Of a DNA stretch of 64,000 nucleotides, positions 17,980-28,300 are shown one piece after another. Each line of letters begins with the position of its first letter. The stretch's first letter is position 1. A program made the translations under genes and the position numbers. The DNA is from Candidatus Limnocylindrales bacterium (GTDB lineage Bacteria; Moduliflexota; Moduliflexia; Moduliflexales; JAUQPW01): contig DATMBG010000037.1 of NCBI GenBank assembly GCA_035559535.1, positions 173,265-237,264 on the forward strand, given 5' to 3'. The notes beneath the pieces are model-generated. The model saw only the letters and a program-made list of their open reading frames with translations. It was not told the DNA's origin and searched no databases.

Positions 17980-20415
17980 CTACGGTTTCTGAATCTCTTT
18001 TGACCCGCGTCCTAACTCTTCTTCCAGTTTCAAGACATTTAGTGTAGTCTTTAGGACACTGTCCGGATTCAAGCTTATGGAGTCAATACCAAGCCGTACC
18101 AGGTATTCTGCCATTTCTGGATAGTCCGAAGGGGCCTGACCGCAAATACCTGAATGGCGATGGTTTCGATGTGCTCCTTCTACGGTCTGACGTATCATCT
18201 CCTTGACTCCGGGGTCCCGTTCATCAAAATCGAAAGCTACGATCTCCGAATCGCGGTCCACACCTAAAACAAGCTGGGTTAGATCATTAGAGCCAATGGA
18301 GAAACCATCAAAGATACGAGAAAAGGCATCGATCTGAATTACATTGTTGGGGATCTCGCACATCACATAGATTTCAAGACCGTTCTCGCCCTGCCTTAAT
18401 CCATACCCGGCCATGGCCTGGAGTACTTTCTCTCCTTCTTCTACCCGGCGACAGAAAGGTATCATGAGTTTTACATTGGTTAATCCCATTTCTTCGCGTA
18501 CCCGACGCATAGCGGCGCACTCCAAGGCAAAACCTTCGGCATAAGCAGGATGAGCGTAGCGTGAAGCACCCCGGAAGCCAAGCATAGGATTGGCTTCCAC
18601 AGGCTCGAAGTATTTACCTCCCAGGAGACGGGCATACTCGTTGGTCTTGAAATCAGACATGCGTACAATTACAGGCTTTGGGTAAAAGGCGGCTGCGATA
18701 GTCCCTACCCCTTCGGAGAGTTTTTCCACAAAGAAATCGGCCGGTTTAGTATGGTGCCGGGTGAGGGCTTCCAACTCTGCACGCTCCTTGGGATCTTCGA
18801 CCTTCTCCGGGTATAACAAAGCCATGGGATGGGCCTTGATGTACTCGCTGATAATGAACTCCATACGAGCCAGTCCTACCCCATCATTGGGAAGGAAGCT
18901 GGTCTCAAAAGCTGTTTCTGGATTGCCGATATTAATCATGATCTTGGTAACCGGTCGTCTGAGTTGGCTGAGGTCAATTCTGTGCACCTCAAAGGGGAGG
19001 CTACCTTCATAGACCTTGCCTATGTCCCCTTCTGCGCAGGAAACCGTGACGGTACTACCACTCTTGATTCGTTCGGTAGCTCCACCTGCTCCTACCACAG
19101 CTGGAATCCCTAACTCCCGAGCAACAATGGCAGCATGACAGGTACGACCTCCCCGGTTGGTAACAATAGCCGACGCTTTCTTCATCACCGGCCCCCAATC
19201 TGGGGTAGTGGTATCAGCAACCAAAACTTCTCCTTCCTTAAATTCTCGAAGATGGGATACATTGGAGATTACATGAGCTATCCCGGTGGCAATCTTAGTC
19301 CCTACCGAACGACCGGTAACTAAAACTGGACCTCTGCTCTTTAGCTCATACTCCTCAAGGATATGCCCTTTTTTCTGTGAAGCCACCGTCTCAGGTCGGG
19401 CCTGTACCAAATAAAGTTTTCCATCCAGGCCATCCTTAGCCCATTCCATATCCATAGGCATTTCATGTCCTGCCTTGGTGCTGTAGTGCTGCTCTACCTG
19501 GATGGCATAGTCTGCCAGGGTTAATACCTCTTCATCGTTGATGCAGAAACGCTCCCGGTCTGCACGAGGGGTGGGGATATTCCGCGTTGCTTCCCGGGTC
19601 CCTCCTTCTGCATAAATCATTTTGATCTGCTTCTCTCCCAGGTTTCGGCGCAATACCGCGCGATATCCTTTCTTGAAGGTAGGTTTATGGACATACCACT
19701 CATCCGGGTCCAACGCACCCTGCACTACGTTCTCACCAAGACCATAAGCGCCTGTAATGAATACCACATCCCGAAAACCGGACTCTGTATCCAGGGAGAA
19801 CATAACCCCACTGGCAGCCAAATCTGAACGCACCATTTTCATGATACCGATGGATAGAGCAACCTTGAAATGATCGAAACCATGGTTGATCCGATAATGA
19901 ATGGCACGGTTGGTAAAGAGACTTGCAAAGCAGCGTCGACAGGCATCTAAAAGTACTGCGTCCCCTTTGATATGAAGGTAAGTCTCATGTTGCCCGGCAA
20001 AACTGGCTGTGGGCAGGTCTTCGGCAGTAGCCGAACTACGTACCGCTACGGTCATCTCTGGATCATATTCTTCCTGGAGCCGATGATAAGCAGTAAGAAT
20101 CTCGTCCCGCAGATCCTCCGGAAGGCCAGCTCCGTAAATAATATCCCGAGCCTGCTTACCTCGATGTGCCAGATCTTGGATATTCTTGGGGTCCAGGCTT
20201 TCCAGGATATTTCGTAATTGATTCCAGGCTTTAGCGCTATCCAGGATATAACGATAGGCATCGGCCGTAATAGCAAAACCATTGGGTACCAGCACCCCTT
20301 TTGGAGTCAGTTCCCGGTACATCTCCCCTAAAGAAGCGTTTTTACCCCCGACAAGGGGTATATCGCTCAGACTTATTTCCCGGAAAAAGCGAATATATTT
20401 AAATGACTTAGACAT
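17980..20415 (-). CDS. ppsA: Phosphoenolpyruvate synthase
   Basis: 811 residues. The N-terminal ATP-grasp domain (about 1-350) begins FFREISLSDIPLVGGKNASLGEM. The swivelling domain has the phosphorylated histidine H427 in GGRTCHAAIVARELGIPAVVG. The C-terminal TIM barrel has GSNDLTQLVLGVDRDS and GICGQAPSDYPEMAEYLVRLGIDSISLNPDSV. It converts pyruvate + ATP to PEP + AMP + phosphate, the gluconeogenic entry from acetate or pyruvate. Length is normal and motifs are intact. Its place beside acsA/PDH and a universal stress protein suggests co-regulation in a carbon/energy-limitation cluster. Confidence 0.97.
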   Translation of the reverse strand: MSKSFKYIRFFREISLSDIPLVGGKNASLGEMYRELTPKGVLVPNGFAITADAYRYILDSAKAWNQLRNILESLDPKNIQDLAHRGKQARDIIYGAGLPEDLRDEILTAYHRLQEEYDPEMTVAVRSSATAEDLPTASFAGQHETYLHIKGDAVLLDACRRCFASLFTNRAIHYRINHGFDHFKVALSIGIMKMVRSDLAASGVMFSLDTESGFRDVVFITGAYGLGENVVQGALDPDEWYVHKPTFKKGYRAVLRRNLGEKQIKMIYAEGGTREATRNIPTPRADRERFCINDEEVLTLADYAIQVEQHYSTKAGHEMPMDMEWAKDGLDGKLYLVQARPETVASQKKGHILEEYELKSRGPVLVTGRSVGTKIATGIAHVISNVSHLREFKEGEVLVADTTTPDWGPVMKKASAIVTNRGGRTCHAAIVARELGIPAVVGAGGATERIKSGSTVTVSCAEGDIGKVYEGSLPFEVHRIDLSQLRRPVTKIMINIGNPETAFETSFLPNDGVGLARMEFIISEYIKAHPMALLYPEKVEDPKERAELEALTRHHTKPADFFVEKLSEGVGTIAAAFYPKPVIVRMSDFKTNEYARLLGGKYFEPVEANPMLGFRGASRYAHPAYAEGFALECAAMRRVREEMGLTNVKLMIPFCRRVEEGEKVLQAMAGYGLRQGENGLEIYVMCEIPNNVIQIDAFSRIFDGFSIGSNDLTQLVLGVDRDSEIVAFDFDERDPGVKEMIRQTVEGAHRNHRHSGICGQAPSDYPEMAEYLVRLGIDSISLNPDSVLKTTLNVLKLEEELGRGSKEIQKP

Positions 20416-20769
20416 CTTAATTTAATCCTTCCTACGGAGAGTGGGGGATGTGAAGTCACTATCTCATCCCTCACCACAGGATTTGAAAATTCCTCCTTTT
20501 TCGTTATTTCTGCTTCCCAAGTCTTTTAATTTCTTTTACAATAAGTATGCCAAACCGTTTTTCGATTTCTAGGCTGTGGAGTTTCTAACAGAGAGACCCA
20601 GAGAAGGATTTGACAAAAAACAGGAGACTTCAAATAATCCTGCTGAAAAAACTTGTCAGGAACTTCCTCACGAAATAAATAATCTAAAAAGAGCGATGGG
20701 AGTTGAGGCAAGCCTTTCGTTGAGCGTTCAAACTATTTTAGTCAAAGCCATTTTGCGGAGAGGTGATTC
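20416..20769. other. Intergenic region between divergent ppsA and nitrilase-family genes
   Basis: 354 bp, AT-rich. It must hold the ppsA promoter. A 65-codon frame (20576-20773) ends in ATGA over the next gene's start but has no recognisable domain and low-complexity content; I do not call it. GGAGAGGTG at 20758-20766 is the next gene's ribosome site. Confidence 0.5.
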
Positions 20770-21573
20770 ATGATTATTGCCCTGGCATCACCGCGTATCG
20801 CCACAACCCTTGAGGAGGGTTTAGATAAGATCAAGCGGCTTTTATCCGAAGCTTCAGCCCAAGGGGCAGAAATCGCGTGTTTCCCAGAAGCCTATCTCCC
20901 AGGTCTGCGGGGACAGGATTTTGAAGTGTTGCCCTTTGATCACGCCCAGCAGGAGCGGGTACTTCAGACCGTAGCCCAATGGGCACGGACGTATGCAATA
21001 GCCGCTATCCTCGGGATGGAAAGGCTCACAGAGGTGGGCCGACAGATTGTTGCCTTTGTCATTGACGCCCAGGGCCAGATTCAAGGATACCAAACCAAAA
21101 ACCAACTGGCCCCGACCGAAGATCGGTTCTATGTGCCCGGAAATACCCGACGCCTCTTCGAGATCCGGGGGATTAAATTTGGCGTGGTAATTTGCCATGA
21201 GGGGTGGCGCTATCCCGAGACGGTGCGATGGGCGGCGGTGCGGGGAGCCAAAATCGTCTTTCACCCCCACCATACAGGGAGTGATCAAGGGGGTGTTCGT
21301 CTGACGCAGTGGGGGGCGGTCCATGGGCCTTACTACGAGAAGGCGATGATGCTTCGTAGCCTGGAGAACACCATCTACTTTGCCAGTGTCAATTACGCCT
21401 TGCGGTTCCAAGAATCGGCGACCAGTTTGATCACTCCATCCGGGCAGTGCCAGGCATACTTGCCCTATGGAGAAGAAGGAGTATTGGTCCAGGCGATCAA
21501 CGTGGAGGAAGCAACGGGATTGCTGGCCCTGCGATATGCTCCCGAGCGTTATCAAGAATTCAGGATGGAATGA
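20770..21573 (+). CDS. Carbon-nitrogen hydrolase (nitrilase superfamily)
   Basis: 267 residues, one alpha-beta-beta-alpha domain. The catalytic triad is visible: E40 (CFPEAYLPG), K110 (TKNQLAPTEDRFY) and C142 (VICHEGWRYPE). A second conserved Glu lies near 117. The family hydrolyses amides, N-carbamoyl groups or nitriles. GRAKIVFHPHHTG-type residues after the nucleophile do not fix the substrate. GGAGAGGTGATTCATG gives a strong start. It is cytoplasmic and has no partner gene that explains its substrate. Confidence 0.88.
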   Translation: MIIALASPRIATTLEEGLDKIKRLLSEASAQGAEIACFPEAYLPGLRGQDFEVLPFDHAQQERVLQTVAQWARTYAIAAILGMERLTEVGRQIVAFVIDAQGQIQGYQTKNQLAPTEDRFYVPGNTRRLFEIRGIKFGVVICHEGWRYPETVRWAAVRGAKIVFHPHHTGSDQGGVRLTQWGAVHGPYYEKAMMLRSLENTIYFASVNYALRFQESATSLITPSGQCQAYLPYGEEGVLVQAINVEEATGLLALRYAPERYQEFRME

Positions 21574-21611
21574 GTGCCTGGCACCCTATGCAACACCAGC
21601 TTTACAGGGTA

Positions 21612-22490
21612 CTAATCGGTATCCTTCTTGGGTTTAAAGGTCCTTTCCATCAACTCAAACTTTGTAATCCGATCCAGCCGGAAATTTCGAACTTCCTGAC
21701 GGAGATGGCAGTAGCCTTTTAAATAAATCTGCTCATCGAGTTTAAGAAAAAAATAAGGATCTACCAGCCGTCCCACCTTCTCTTTCTGCTTCGTAGACTT
21801 GTATTCTATAAAAACGGAGCGTCGTTCTTGAGCAGCCTTTCGAAGTCCCTGGATCAGATCCAGGGGATAGCGTTTAAAGGCCTGATTCTCCCACAGGGGG
21901 AATCGGTAAAAAGGACCATGTCGCTTGAGCAATCCACCCAGAGTAAATATCCCTTCTGCCTGAAGCTTATCCAGGAAAATGTTAAATAGATCCTTTGTAA
22001 CCAGGGCATCTCCCAACCCCCGATGAGCCTGGGGATGCGTAATATTGAATCTTTGCCTTAACTCATCCAGATTATGATGTTTGTATTGAGGATAAAGGAC
22101 CCGGGATAAGGTAAGGGTATCGAGGGTTTTGTTATCAGTGGGGGTTAGCTTTTCTTTCTCGAAGGCAACGGCCAGAAAACTCAGATCATAGGGTGCATTA
22201 TGGGCAACCAGCAGAGTATCCTGGATAAACTCCACAAACCTCGGAAGCACTTCTTTCAGGGGCGGGGCCTCTGCCACCATATCGTTGGTAATATGGGTAA
22301 GGGCGGAAACTTCGGAGGAGATAGAACAGCCTGGATTCACCAGTTGATTAAAAATTCCCAGGATTTCCTTATCTTTAAACTTAACGGCTCCAATCTCGCA
22401 AATTTGATCCCCCGAAAGGGGATCTAAACCCGTTGTTTCCAAATCGAAGGCTACAAAGGTAATATCTTTAAAATGCGTTGAAGGTTCCAC
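21612..22490 (-). CDS. DnaQ-like 3'-5' exonuclease fused to a WYL domain
   Basis: 292 residues from a GTG at 22488-22490 (no clear ribosome site). The N-terminal DEDDh exonuclease (about 8-175) has D16 and E18 in FDLETTG, HNAPYDLSF, and HRGLGDALVT holding the catalytic His and last Asp. The C-terminal region (about 220-285) reads as a WYL domain: RRSVFIEYKS, LVDPYFFLKLDEQIYLKGYCHLRQEVRNFRLDRI, with I-Y-L in place of W-Y-L. WYL domains bind nucleic acid or nucleotide ligands and usually regulate transcription or defence systems. Fusion to a proof-reading-type nuclease suggests ligand-gated DNA or RNA trimming. Function is inference. Confidence 0.85.
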   Translation of the reverse strand: MEPSTHFKDITFVAFDLETTGLDPLSGDQICEIGAVKFKDKEILGIFNQLVNPGCSISSEVSALTHITNDMVAEAPPLKEVLPRFVEFIQDTLLVAHNAPYDLSFLAVAFEKEKLTPTDNKTLDTLTLSRVLYPQYKHHNLDELRQRFNITHPQAHRGLGDALVTKDLFNIFLDKLQAEGIFTLGGLLKRHGPFYRFPLWENQAFKRYPLDLIQGLRKAAQERRSVFIEYKSTKQKEKVGRLVDPYFFLKLDEQIYLKGYCHLRQEVRNFRLDRITKFELMERTFKPKKDTD

Positions 22491-22588
22491 ATAGATAATA
22501 TATGGCAGAAGGGTCTTAAATTTCTATGAACTTTATCCTGTTTTATCCTAAAAACTTATCCAGGAGGGAATTTTGTCGTAAAACAAAG

Positions 22589-22640
22589 AGCCAAAATGAG
22601 GGGAGGAAGGTCCTGGTTGTTCCGCTCATTTTGGCTTTTT
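22589..22640. terminator. Rho-independent terminator, probably bidirectional
   Basis: Arms AGCCAAAATGAG (22589-22600) and CTCATTTTGGCT (22625-22636) are perfectly complementary over 12 bp. TTTT follows on the plus strand, and CTTTGTTTT follows when read on the minus strand. It lies 20 bp past the stop of the leftward dienelactone hydrolase and upstream of the exonuclease gene, so the minus-strand reading is the useful one. Confidence 0.8.
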
Positions 22641-22660
22641 AAGAAGGGGGAAGGGATTTA

Positions 22661-23524
22661 CTAAGCAACCCCATACTTCTTAAACCATTCTTGCAGACGT
22701 TTCCAGCCATCTTCGGCTGCTTCCTTACGATAACTGGGTCGATAGTCAGCATGGAAGCCGTGGGGGGCCTCGGGATAGACTATGATTTCGGAGGGATTAC
22801 CCGCAGCTTTCAGGGCCTGACGCATCTGTTCAACGGTATCCAGGGGAATACCCTGATCTTTTCCACCATAGAGGCCTAAAACCGGTACCTTAAGGAACGG
22901 GGCTATATCGATAGGATGCTTTGGTTGAAGTTCGTTGGGCTGACCCACCAAACGGCCATACCAGGCAACCCCTGCCTTTACCTTTGGATTATGGGCAGCA
23001 TAGAGCCATACAATTCGCCCACCCCAGCAAAATCCGGTAATTCCAAGCCTGGACACATCCCCCTTACCGGATTTCTCAGCCCAACTAACGGTGGCATCCA
23101 GATCGGACATAACCTGTGCATCCGGGACCTTGGAAACGACCTTGGAGAGGATTTCTCCTATATCGGTCATTTTGGATACATCTCCTTGTCGGGCATACAG
23201 ATCGGGTGCCACGGCCAAATAGCCTAATTTGGCAAGGCGACGGCAGACATCTTTGATGTATTCATGAACCCCAAAAATTTCTTGAACAACCAACACAACG
23301 GGGAATGGCCCTCCAGAGGAAGGCATAGCTCTGTACGCAGGGAATTCACCATCTGCAGTAGGAATCTTTACCTCTCCTGCCGTTAACCCGGTGGTATCGG
23401 TGGTAATTGTTTGTGCGGAAACCGGCTGCACTGCCAGAGCAAATCCGGTTGCCAACGTAGTGACTACAAACTCCCTCCTCGTAAACTCTGTCTTCGGCAT
23501 CAAACTTTTCAAATCTTCATGCAT
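22661..23524 (-). CDS. Dienelactone hydrolase family protein with Tat-like signal
   Basis: 287 residues from ATG 23522-23524, chosen for GGAG eight nt upstream; an in-frame ATG nine codons earlier lacks a site. The N-terminus has [23 protein letters not shown] (about 15-37), a twin-arginine-type export signal ending near SAQ. The alpha/beta hydrolase triad is complete: C166 in GFCWGG (a cysteine nucleophile, as in dienelactone hydrolases), D223 in GGKDQGIP and H255 in PHGFHADY. E82 lies in [11 protein letters not shown], as in the family. It likely acts in the periplasm on a lactone or ester. A terminator follows. Confidence 0.92.
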   Translation of the reverse strand: MHEDLKSLMPKTEFTRREFVVTTLATGFALAVQPVSAQTITTDTTGLTAGEVKIPTADGEFPAYRAMPSSGGPFPVVLVVQEIFGVHEYIKDVCRRLAKLGYLAVAPDLYARQGDVSKMTDIGEILSKVVSKVPDAQVMSDLDATVSWAEKSGKGDVSRLGITGFCWGGRIVWLYAAHNPKVKAGVAWYGRLVGQPNELQPKHPIDIAPFLKVPVLGLYGGKDQGIPLDTVEQMRQALKAAGNPSEIIVYPEAPHGFHADYRPSYRKEAAEDGWKRLQEWFKKYGVA

Positions 23525-23617
23525 CGTACTTTCTCCTTCCATACATAACATATCCTAAAACGGATCTATACTCTACTTTTACAGTTTTTAAAGGTTTATC
23601 CCTGAAGGGGTCAAAAG

Positions 23618-23673
23618 TATGGGAGTATGGGAGTATATTCTCCCACACCTCCCTACCTCCACACTTCCATACT
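23618..23673. repeat. Purine/pyrimidine hairpin repeat, copy 1
   Basis: A purine stretch built on GTATGGGAGTATGGGAG is followed by its pyrimidine counterpart (CTCCCACACCTCCCTAC...CCATAC), forming an imperfect hairpin. The same units occur in much longer form at 37919-38069. Confidence 0.6.
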
Positions 23674-23831
23674 TTCACAGTCCTTCGCGGATAAAAATGC
23701 AAAAGTGTAGATCTATACTATTTAGGATTTAAACGGGTTGTTAACCAATCGTTTCGATCCTGTCAGGATAATATGTATTACCCTATTCCAGAGAAATACT
23801 TTTAAGCAAGTACAATTTTTTTTCCCTCTAG

Positions 23832-23959
23832 TACACTGTTTACTTAATTTTAGCCTCATAGGGCTACTTTCACTCCCCAGCTCCCCTCTCCCGCAGCGTG
23901 GGAGAGGGGCCGGGGGTGAGGGTCCCTTAAAAGTCAAGCAAAACTAAGTAAACAAAGTA
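23832..23959. mobile_element. 128-bp TIR element (MITE-like), copy A
   Basis: 20-bp terminal inverted repeats (23832-23851 and 23940-23959) centred on GTTTACTTA(A/G)TTTT flank a GC-rich core with its own hairpin CTCTCCC...GGGAGAG. TA stands at each outer end, as expected for Tc1/mariner-IS630-type insertion. Copy B at 57677-57804 has the same length and about 85-90% the same sequence by eye. It encodes nothing and no matching transposase is in the window. Confidence 0.8.
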
Positions 23960-24739
23960 CTAGGATACTTACCGTATTTCTTTAAAATTGAACCTTCTCG
24001 TTCTCAGGTATAACACCAATTCAATATAGAAACCTGGCCTAGATGGTAGGGACGAGGGGACGCGGGGACACAGCGACGCGGAGACCCAACCCTTCCCTAG
24101 GGAAACCTGACCTAAATGGTAGGGGCAGCCCTCTGGGACTGCCCTATTTAAGGTCGATCCCATCGGGGTCATCGCCTCTACACATAATGTGACATCTTTA
24201 TGGAGAATTGGTATAATCTGGGAATGAGGCAGGAACGGAAGTTTATATAAAACTACAAGGATATAGCTACCTACAGATTTGATAATTTTTTCATAACTTT
24301 TGCTCCCGACAAGACCATCAACAGCTTTTTCTTGTAAAGGCGCTCTCCAGGTATCTAGGTAAGAGATTTGCCGAGATGCTCCAACAGGTCTATGACCGGC
24401 GTAAGCCCTCTGAGACACCTCCCTTGTGGCTTCAAACGGACTCGACATTAAGGGTTTCTAGCCCTGGGCTGTCGTACCGAATCACTTGAACTTGCCATAA
24501 AGTTGCTCAATATTGCTGCACGGGTTATTGTGGGGAGCCTGGTTCAAATGGCCTGTGATCCACAGACCAAAACCGAAAAAAATTCTTGACATTTCTTAAC
24601 ATTTAAGGAAATATTATCATTCTAACGAAAACATAACAAGTCTGAACATGACCTTGCTCTCCCCACCGGAGTATTGAAATTCTGCCAGAGGACTAGGGTT
24701 TATAAAGAAAAAATTAGTAGCCGGAAGACTTTTATTTTG

Positions 24740-24911
24740 GAACCTGAAAAATCCGCCAAACCAAAATTTCTGGATCAGGTGCGTACAGCCTCGTACCCGG
24801 CATTACAGTCAACGCACCGAAGAAGCGTATGTGAGTTGAATTAAGTGCTTTATTCTATTCCACAACAAGCGCCATCCGGCAGAGATGGGTGCCAAAGAGA
24901 TCTTCGAAAGA
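24740..24911 (+). pseudogene. Integron-type tyrosine recombinase fragment (broken)
   Basis: Reading from 24740 gives EPEKSAKPKFLDQVRTA, then after a frame change at about 24795 RHYSQRTEEAYVS-stop-IKCFILFHNKRHPAEMGAKEIFER. This is the N-terminal core-binding region of integron integrases (LLDQVR...RHYSxRTExAYVxWIKRFILFHxKRHPxEMG). One frameshift and one TGA (24837-24839) where Trp is conserved disable it, and the catalytic domain is gone. It marks a past recombination event at the edge of the GC-rich segment. Confidence 0.8.
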
Positions 24912-25088
24912 TCCACTTTCCGGAGTAAGACGAAGGTACCACTTAGGCGAATGGACATTACAGTGTGCCGTCAAAGAGGCTCGGCAAGAATTTTATCGCT
25001 ATTTCCCGTAGGTAGTAGCCGTAAGAGTCGGTGAGGGGGAGAAGGCAAGAAGGAAGGGGGATTTTGCCTAACTTGGCTTGTAGTTGAC

Positions 25089-25233
25089 CGAGGGTGGCGG
25101 GCGGGGGGAGTGGTTGACTTTGAAGACCTGTTCGCCCCCTCGGCAACTGAAGCAGGATCGTTAGGCCTCAACGCCGAGAGCGAATTGCGCAAAGGTAGCG
25201 CGTTCACCTTCACGCTGCCACTTGACCAGAAAT
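25089..25233 (+). pseudogene. Remnant of a histidine kinase C-terminus
   Basis: One frame ends ...AGSLGLNAESELRKGSAFTFTLPLDQK-stop (TGA 25231-25233... by frame), which matches the last strand of HATPase domains (GGxIxxESExGKGSxFTFTLPL). The rest of the kinase is missing and the upstream frame shows no ATP-lid motifs. G+C is high, like the intact hybrid kinase that follows. I infer loss or recombination of a neighbouring kinase gene. Exact start is not definable. Confidence 0.55.
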
Positions 25234-25236
25234 GAA

Positions 25237-25310
25237 ACCACGAAAGACACGAAATGGACGCAAGGGGCCGACCTGTCTTTCGGTTTTCGTATCTTTCGTG
25301 TATTCGTGGT
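25237..25310. repeat. Inverted repeat, ACCACGAA type, before the hybrid kinase
   Basis: ACCACGAAAGACACGAAA at 25237 and its inverted partner ending ATTCGTGGT at 25310 form a long imperfect hairpin. It sits immediately ahead of the kinase start (25320), so it could influence its expression. Similar CACGAAAGACACGAAA units are common dispersed repeats in some environmental genomes. Confidence 0.6.
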
Positions 25311-25319
25311 GAGCCTCTC

Positions 25320-28300
25320 ATGAAAGCTAGAATCCTCCTGATCGAAGCCAACGAGCAGAACCGTTACCTCGCCACGTTCCTGTTGGAGAAGCACGGCTTC
25401 ACCGTGGTCCACGCGCCCGACGGCCCGGCTGGCATCGCGCGCGCCAGGCAGGAGCGGTTCGATCTCATCCTGCTCGACATTCAATTGCCCGATATGGACG
25501 GCTATGAGGTTGCGCGCGCGTTGCGCGCCGAGCCGGCGCTGGCCGGAGTGCCGATTGTCGCCGTGACCTCCTACGCGATGGTCGGCGATCGCGAGAAGGC
25601 GTTGGACTCGGGTTGCACCGGCTACCTGGAGAAACCCATCAACCCGGACACGTTCGTCGCGGAAGTCTGCCGCCATCTGCGACCGCCCGGTGGAGAAAGC
25701 GAGGAAGCAATCGTGCTCAAGGAATACAGCGAAACACTGGTCCGCAAACTGGAGGAGAAAGTCGCCGAACTCGAACAAGCCAACCGCGCGTTGCGCGAGA
25801 GCGAAGCGCGCTTCCGGGCGATTTTCGAGAGCGAACCGGAGTGCGTGAAGCTCCTGGCAGCCGATGGCTCGCTGCTCGCCATGAATCCCGCCGGATTGCA
25901 GATGCTCGAAGCTGATTCGTTCGAGCAGGTCGAGCGCCACTGCATGTATCCGCTTGTGGTGGAGGAACACCGCTCCGCCTTCCGTGAACTGACGGAGCGG
26001 GTGATGCGCGGGGAGTCCGATACGCTTGAATTCCAGATCGTCGGCCTCAAGGGTGGACGCCGCTGGTTGGAGACCCACGCCAGCCCGCTGACCGACGCGA
26101 CCGGGAGAATCGTGGCGGTGCTCGGCATCACACGCGATATCACCGAGCGCAAGCAGGCCGAAGCGGCGCTCCGCGAGAGTGAGGAGCGCTTTCGCCTGCT
26201 GGTGGACCATGCGCCCGAGGCGGTGGTGCTGCTCGACGTGGAGACCGGCCGCTTCGTGCATAGCAATCCGGCTGCCGAAACGCTCTTCAAGCTGCCCGCC
26301 ACCGAGCTGGCCCGGGTCGGCCCGGTCGAGCTCAGCCCGCCAGTCCAACCTGACGGCCAACCTTCTGAAACCAAAGCCCGTGCGCTCATTGCCGCCGCGC
26401 TTGCCGGCGAGAAACCCGTCTTCGAGTGGATGCACCGCGACGCCACCGGCCGCGACATCCCCTGTGAGGTACGGTTGCTGCGGATGGAACTAGGGGGGCG
26501 GACGATCGTGCGCGGCAGCGTGCTGGACATCTCGGAGCGTAAGGCTGCCGAGGCGCGCATCGGCCAGCTCAGCCGCACTTACGCGGTGCTGAGCGGTATC
26601 AACCAGGCCATCGTCCGCGAAAAAGACCCACAGGCGTTGCTGACCAGCGCCTGCCGCATCGCCGTCGAAAAAGGCGGCTTTTGCCTGGCCTGGATCGGTT
26701 TGGCCGGGGCGGACGGGTGGTTGCGGGTCACGGCCCACGCGGGGGCAACGCCGGAGACGATCGAAGTGGTCCGTGCCTTTGTGGAAGGCCCGCAACCGGA
26801 CTGCGCCTTCACCTATCACGCGCTGCAGCAGGGCGAGCGGGCTGTGTGCCTGGACATCGCCAGGGACGAGCGGGCGCGCAACTGGCGTGACGCAGCACTG
26901 GCGCGCGGTTGCCGTGCGATGGCCTCCCTGCCGCTGCAGGTGGGGGACCGCACGGTAGGCACGTTCAACCTTTACGCGAGCGTGGCGGGCTTCTTCGACC
27001 AGGAAGAACTGCACCTGCTGGACGAGCTGGCGGCGGACATCGGGTTTGCCTTGGAGGCGCACGAGCGGGAACGCGAGCGGCAACGCGCCGAGCAGGCCTT
27101 GCGCGAACTCATCCGTACGGTGGACGGCATCGTGTGGGAAGCCGATCCCGACACATTCCACTTCACCTTTGTCAGCTCGCACGCCGAGCGGTTGCTGGGC
27201 TACCCGGTGGAACGCTGGTTGAACGAGCCGGACTTTTGGGCTAGCCACCTGCACCCGGACGACCGTGAACGGGCCGTCAACTTCTGTGTTGCCGCCACCC
27301 GCGCCGGAAAGGACCATCAGCTCGAATACCGCATGCTGGCCGCGGATGGGCGCGTGGTGTGGCTGCGGGATCTGGTGACGGTAGTCGTCGAGGACGGCCG
27401 CCCGGTGAGGTTGCGCGGCATCATGGTGGACGTGACAGCGGCCAAGGAAACCGAGGCGGCCCTGCGCGCCAGCGAGGAACGGTTCCGCGAAATCGCCGAG
27501 ACCATCGAGGAGGTTTTCTGGGTCACAAACCCGGAGAAAAACCGGATGCTTTACGTCAGCCCGGCCTACGAGCGCATCTGGGGTCGCAGCACGCAGAACC
27601 TGTATGCCTCCCCGCGCGACTGGCTGGAGGCCATCCATCCCGACGACCGCCCGCACGTGCTGGAAGCCGCCACCACCCGGCAGACCACAGGCGAGTATGA
27701 CGTCGAATACCGCATCGTCCGGCCCGACGGCCAGGTGCGCTGGATTCGGGACATGGCGTTTCCCGTGCGGGACGAGTCGGGTCGTGTGGTACGCATCGTG
27801 GGCGTGGCGCGGGACATCACCGATCGGCGGCTGGCCCAGGAGCGTTTCCGCCTCCTGATCGAGAATGCGCCGGACATGATCCACGTGATCGACAACCAGG
27901 GGTTGCTCTGTTTTCAAAGTCCTTCGGTGGAACAAATCCTCGGCTACACCGAGGAGGAACGGCTGGGCCGCAGCGTCTTTGATCTGGTGCATCCAGACGA
28001 CTTGGCTGCTGTCCGGGCAGCGCTGGGGCAGGCCGTGGCTCAACCTGGCCAGTCCGTGAGGGTGGAATGCCGGTTGCGGCACAAGAACGGCCAGTGGCGG
28101 CTGCTCCAAGCGGTGGGCCGCAGCTTGCCGGAGCAGGCCGCCGAGGGGTTCATCGTGCTCAACTCGCGCGACGTGACCGACCAACGCCGGTTGGAGGAGC
28201 AGTTTCGCCAGTCGCAGAAGATGGAGGCGATCGGGCAGTTGGCCGGTGGCGTGGCGCATGATTTCAACAACGTCCTGACCACGATCATCATGCAGTCCGA

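Larger units (their letters stand above)
23525..24739. other. Repeat-rich non-coding region
   Basis: No credible gene. It contains a purine/pyrimidine hairpin (23618-23673), a 128-bp TIR element (23832-23959) and a direct repeat AAACCTG(G/A)CCTA(G/A)ATGGTAGGG(A/G)C at about 24029 and 24106. A 159-codon minus frame (23969-24448) spans the repeats and shows no recognisable domain. Confidence 0.55.

Noticed and set aside
20576-20773. A 65-codon frame ending in ATGA over the nitrilase-family start
   Set aside because: The overlap is suggestive, but the sequence has no family features and no ribosome site; the downstream gene has its own strong one.
21574-21592. A TGGCAC...TGCAA sequence resembling a sigma-54 promoter
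   Set aside because: The spacing between the two boxes is one base short and no rightward gene follows.
23969-24448. A 159-codon minus-strand frame in the repeat region
   Set aside because: It runs across direct repeats, has no recognisable domain or ribosome site, and its composition looks non-coding.
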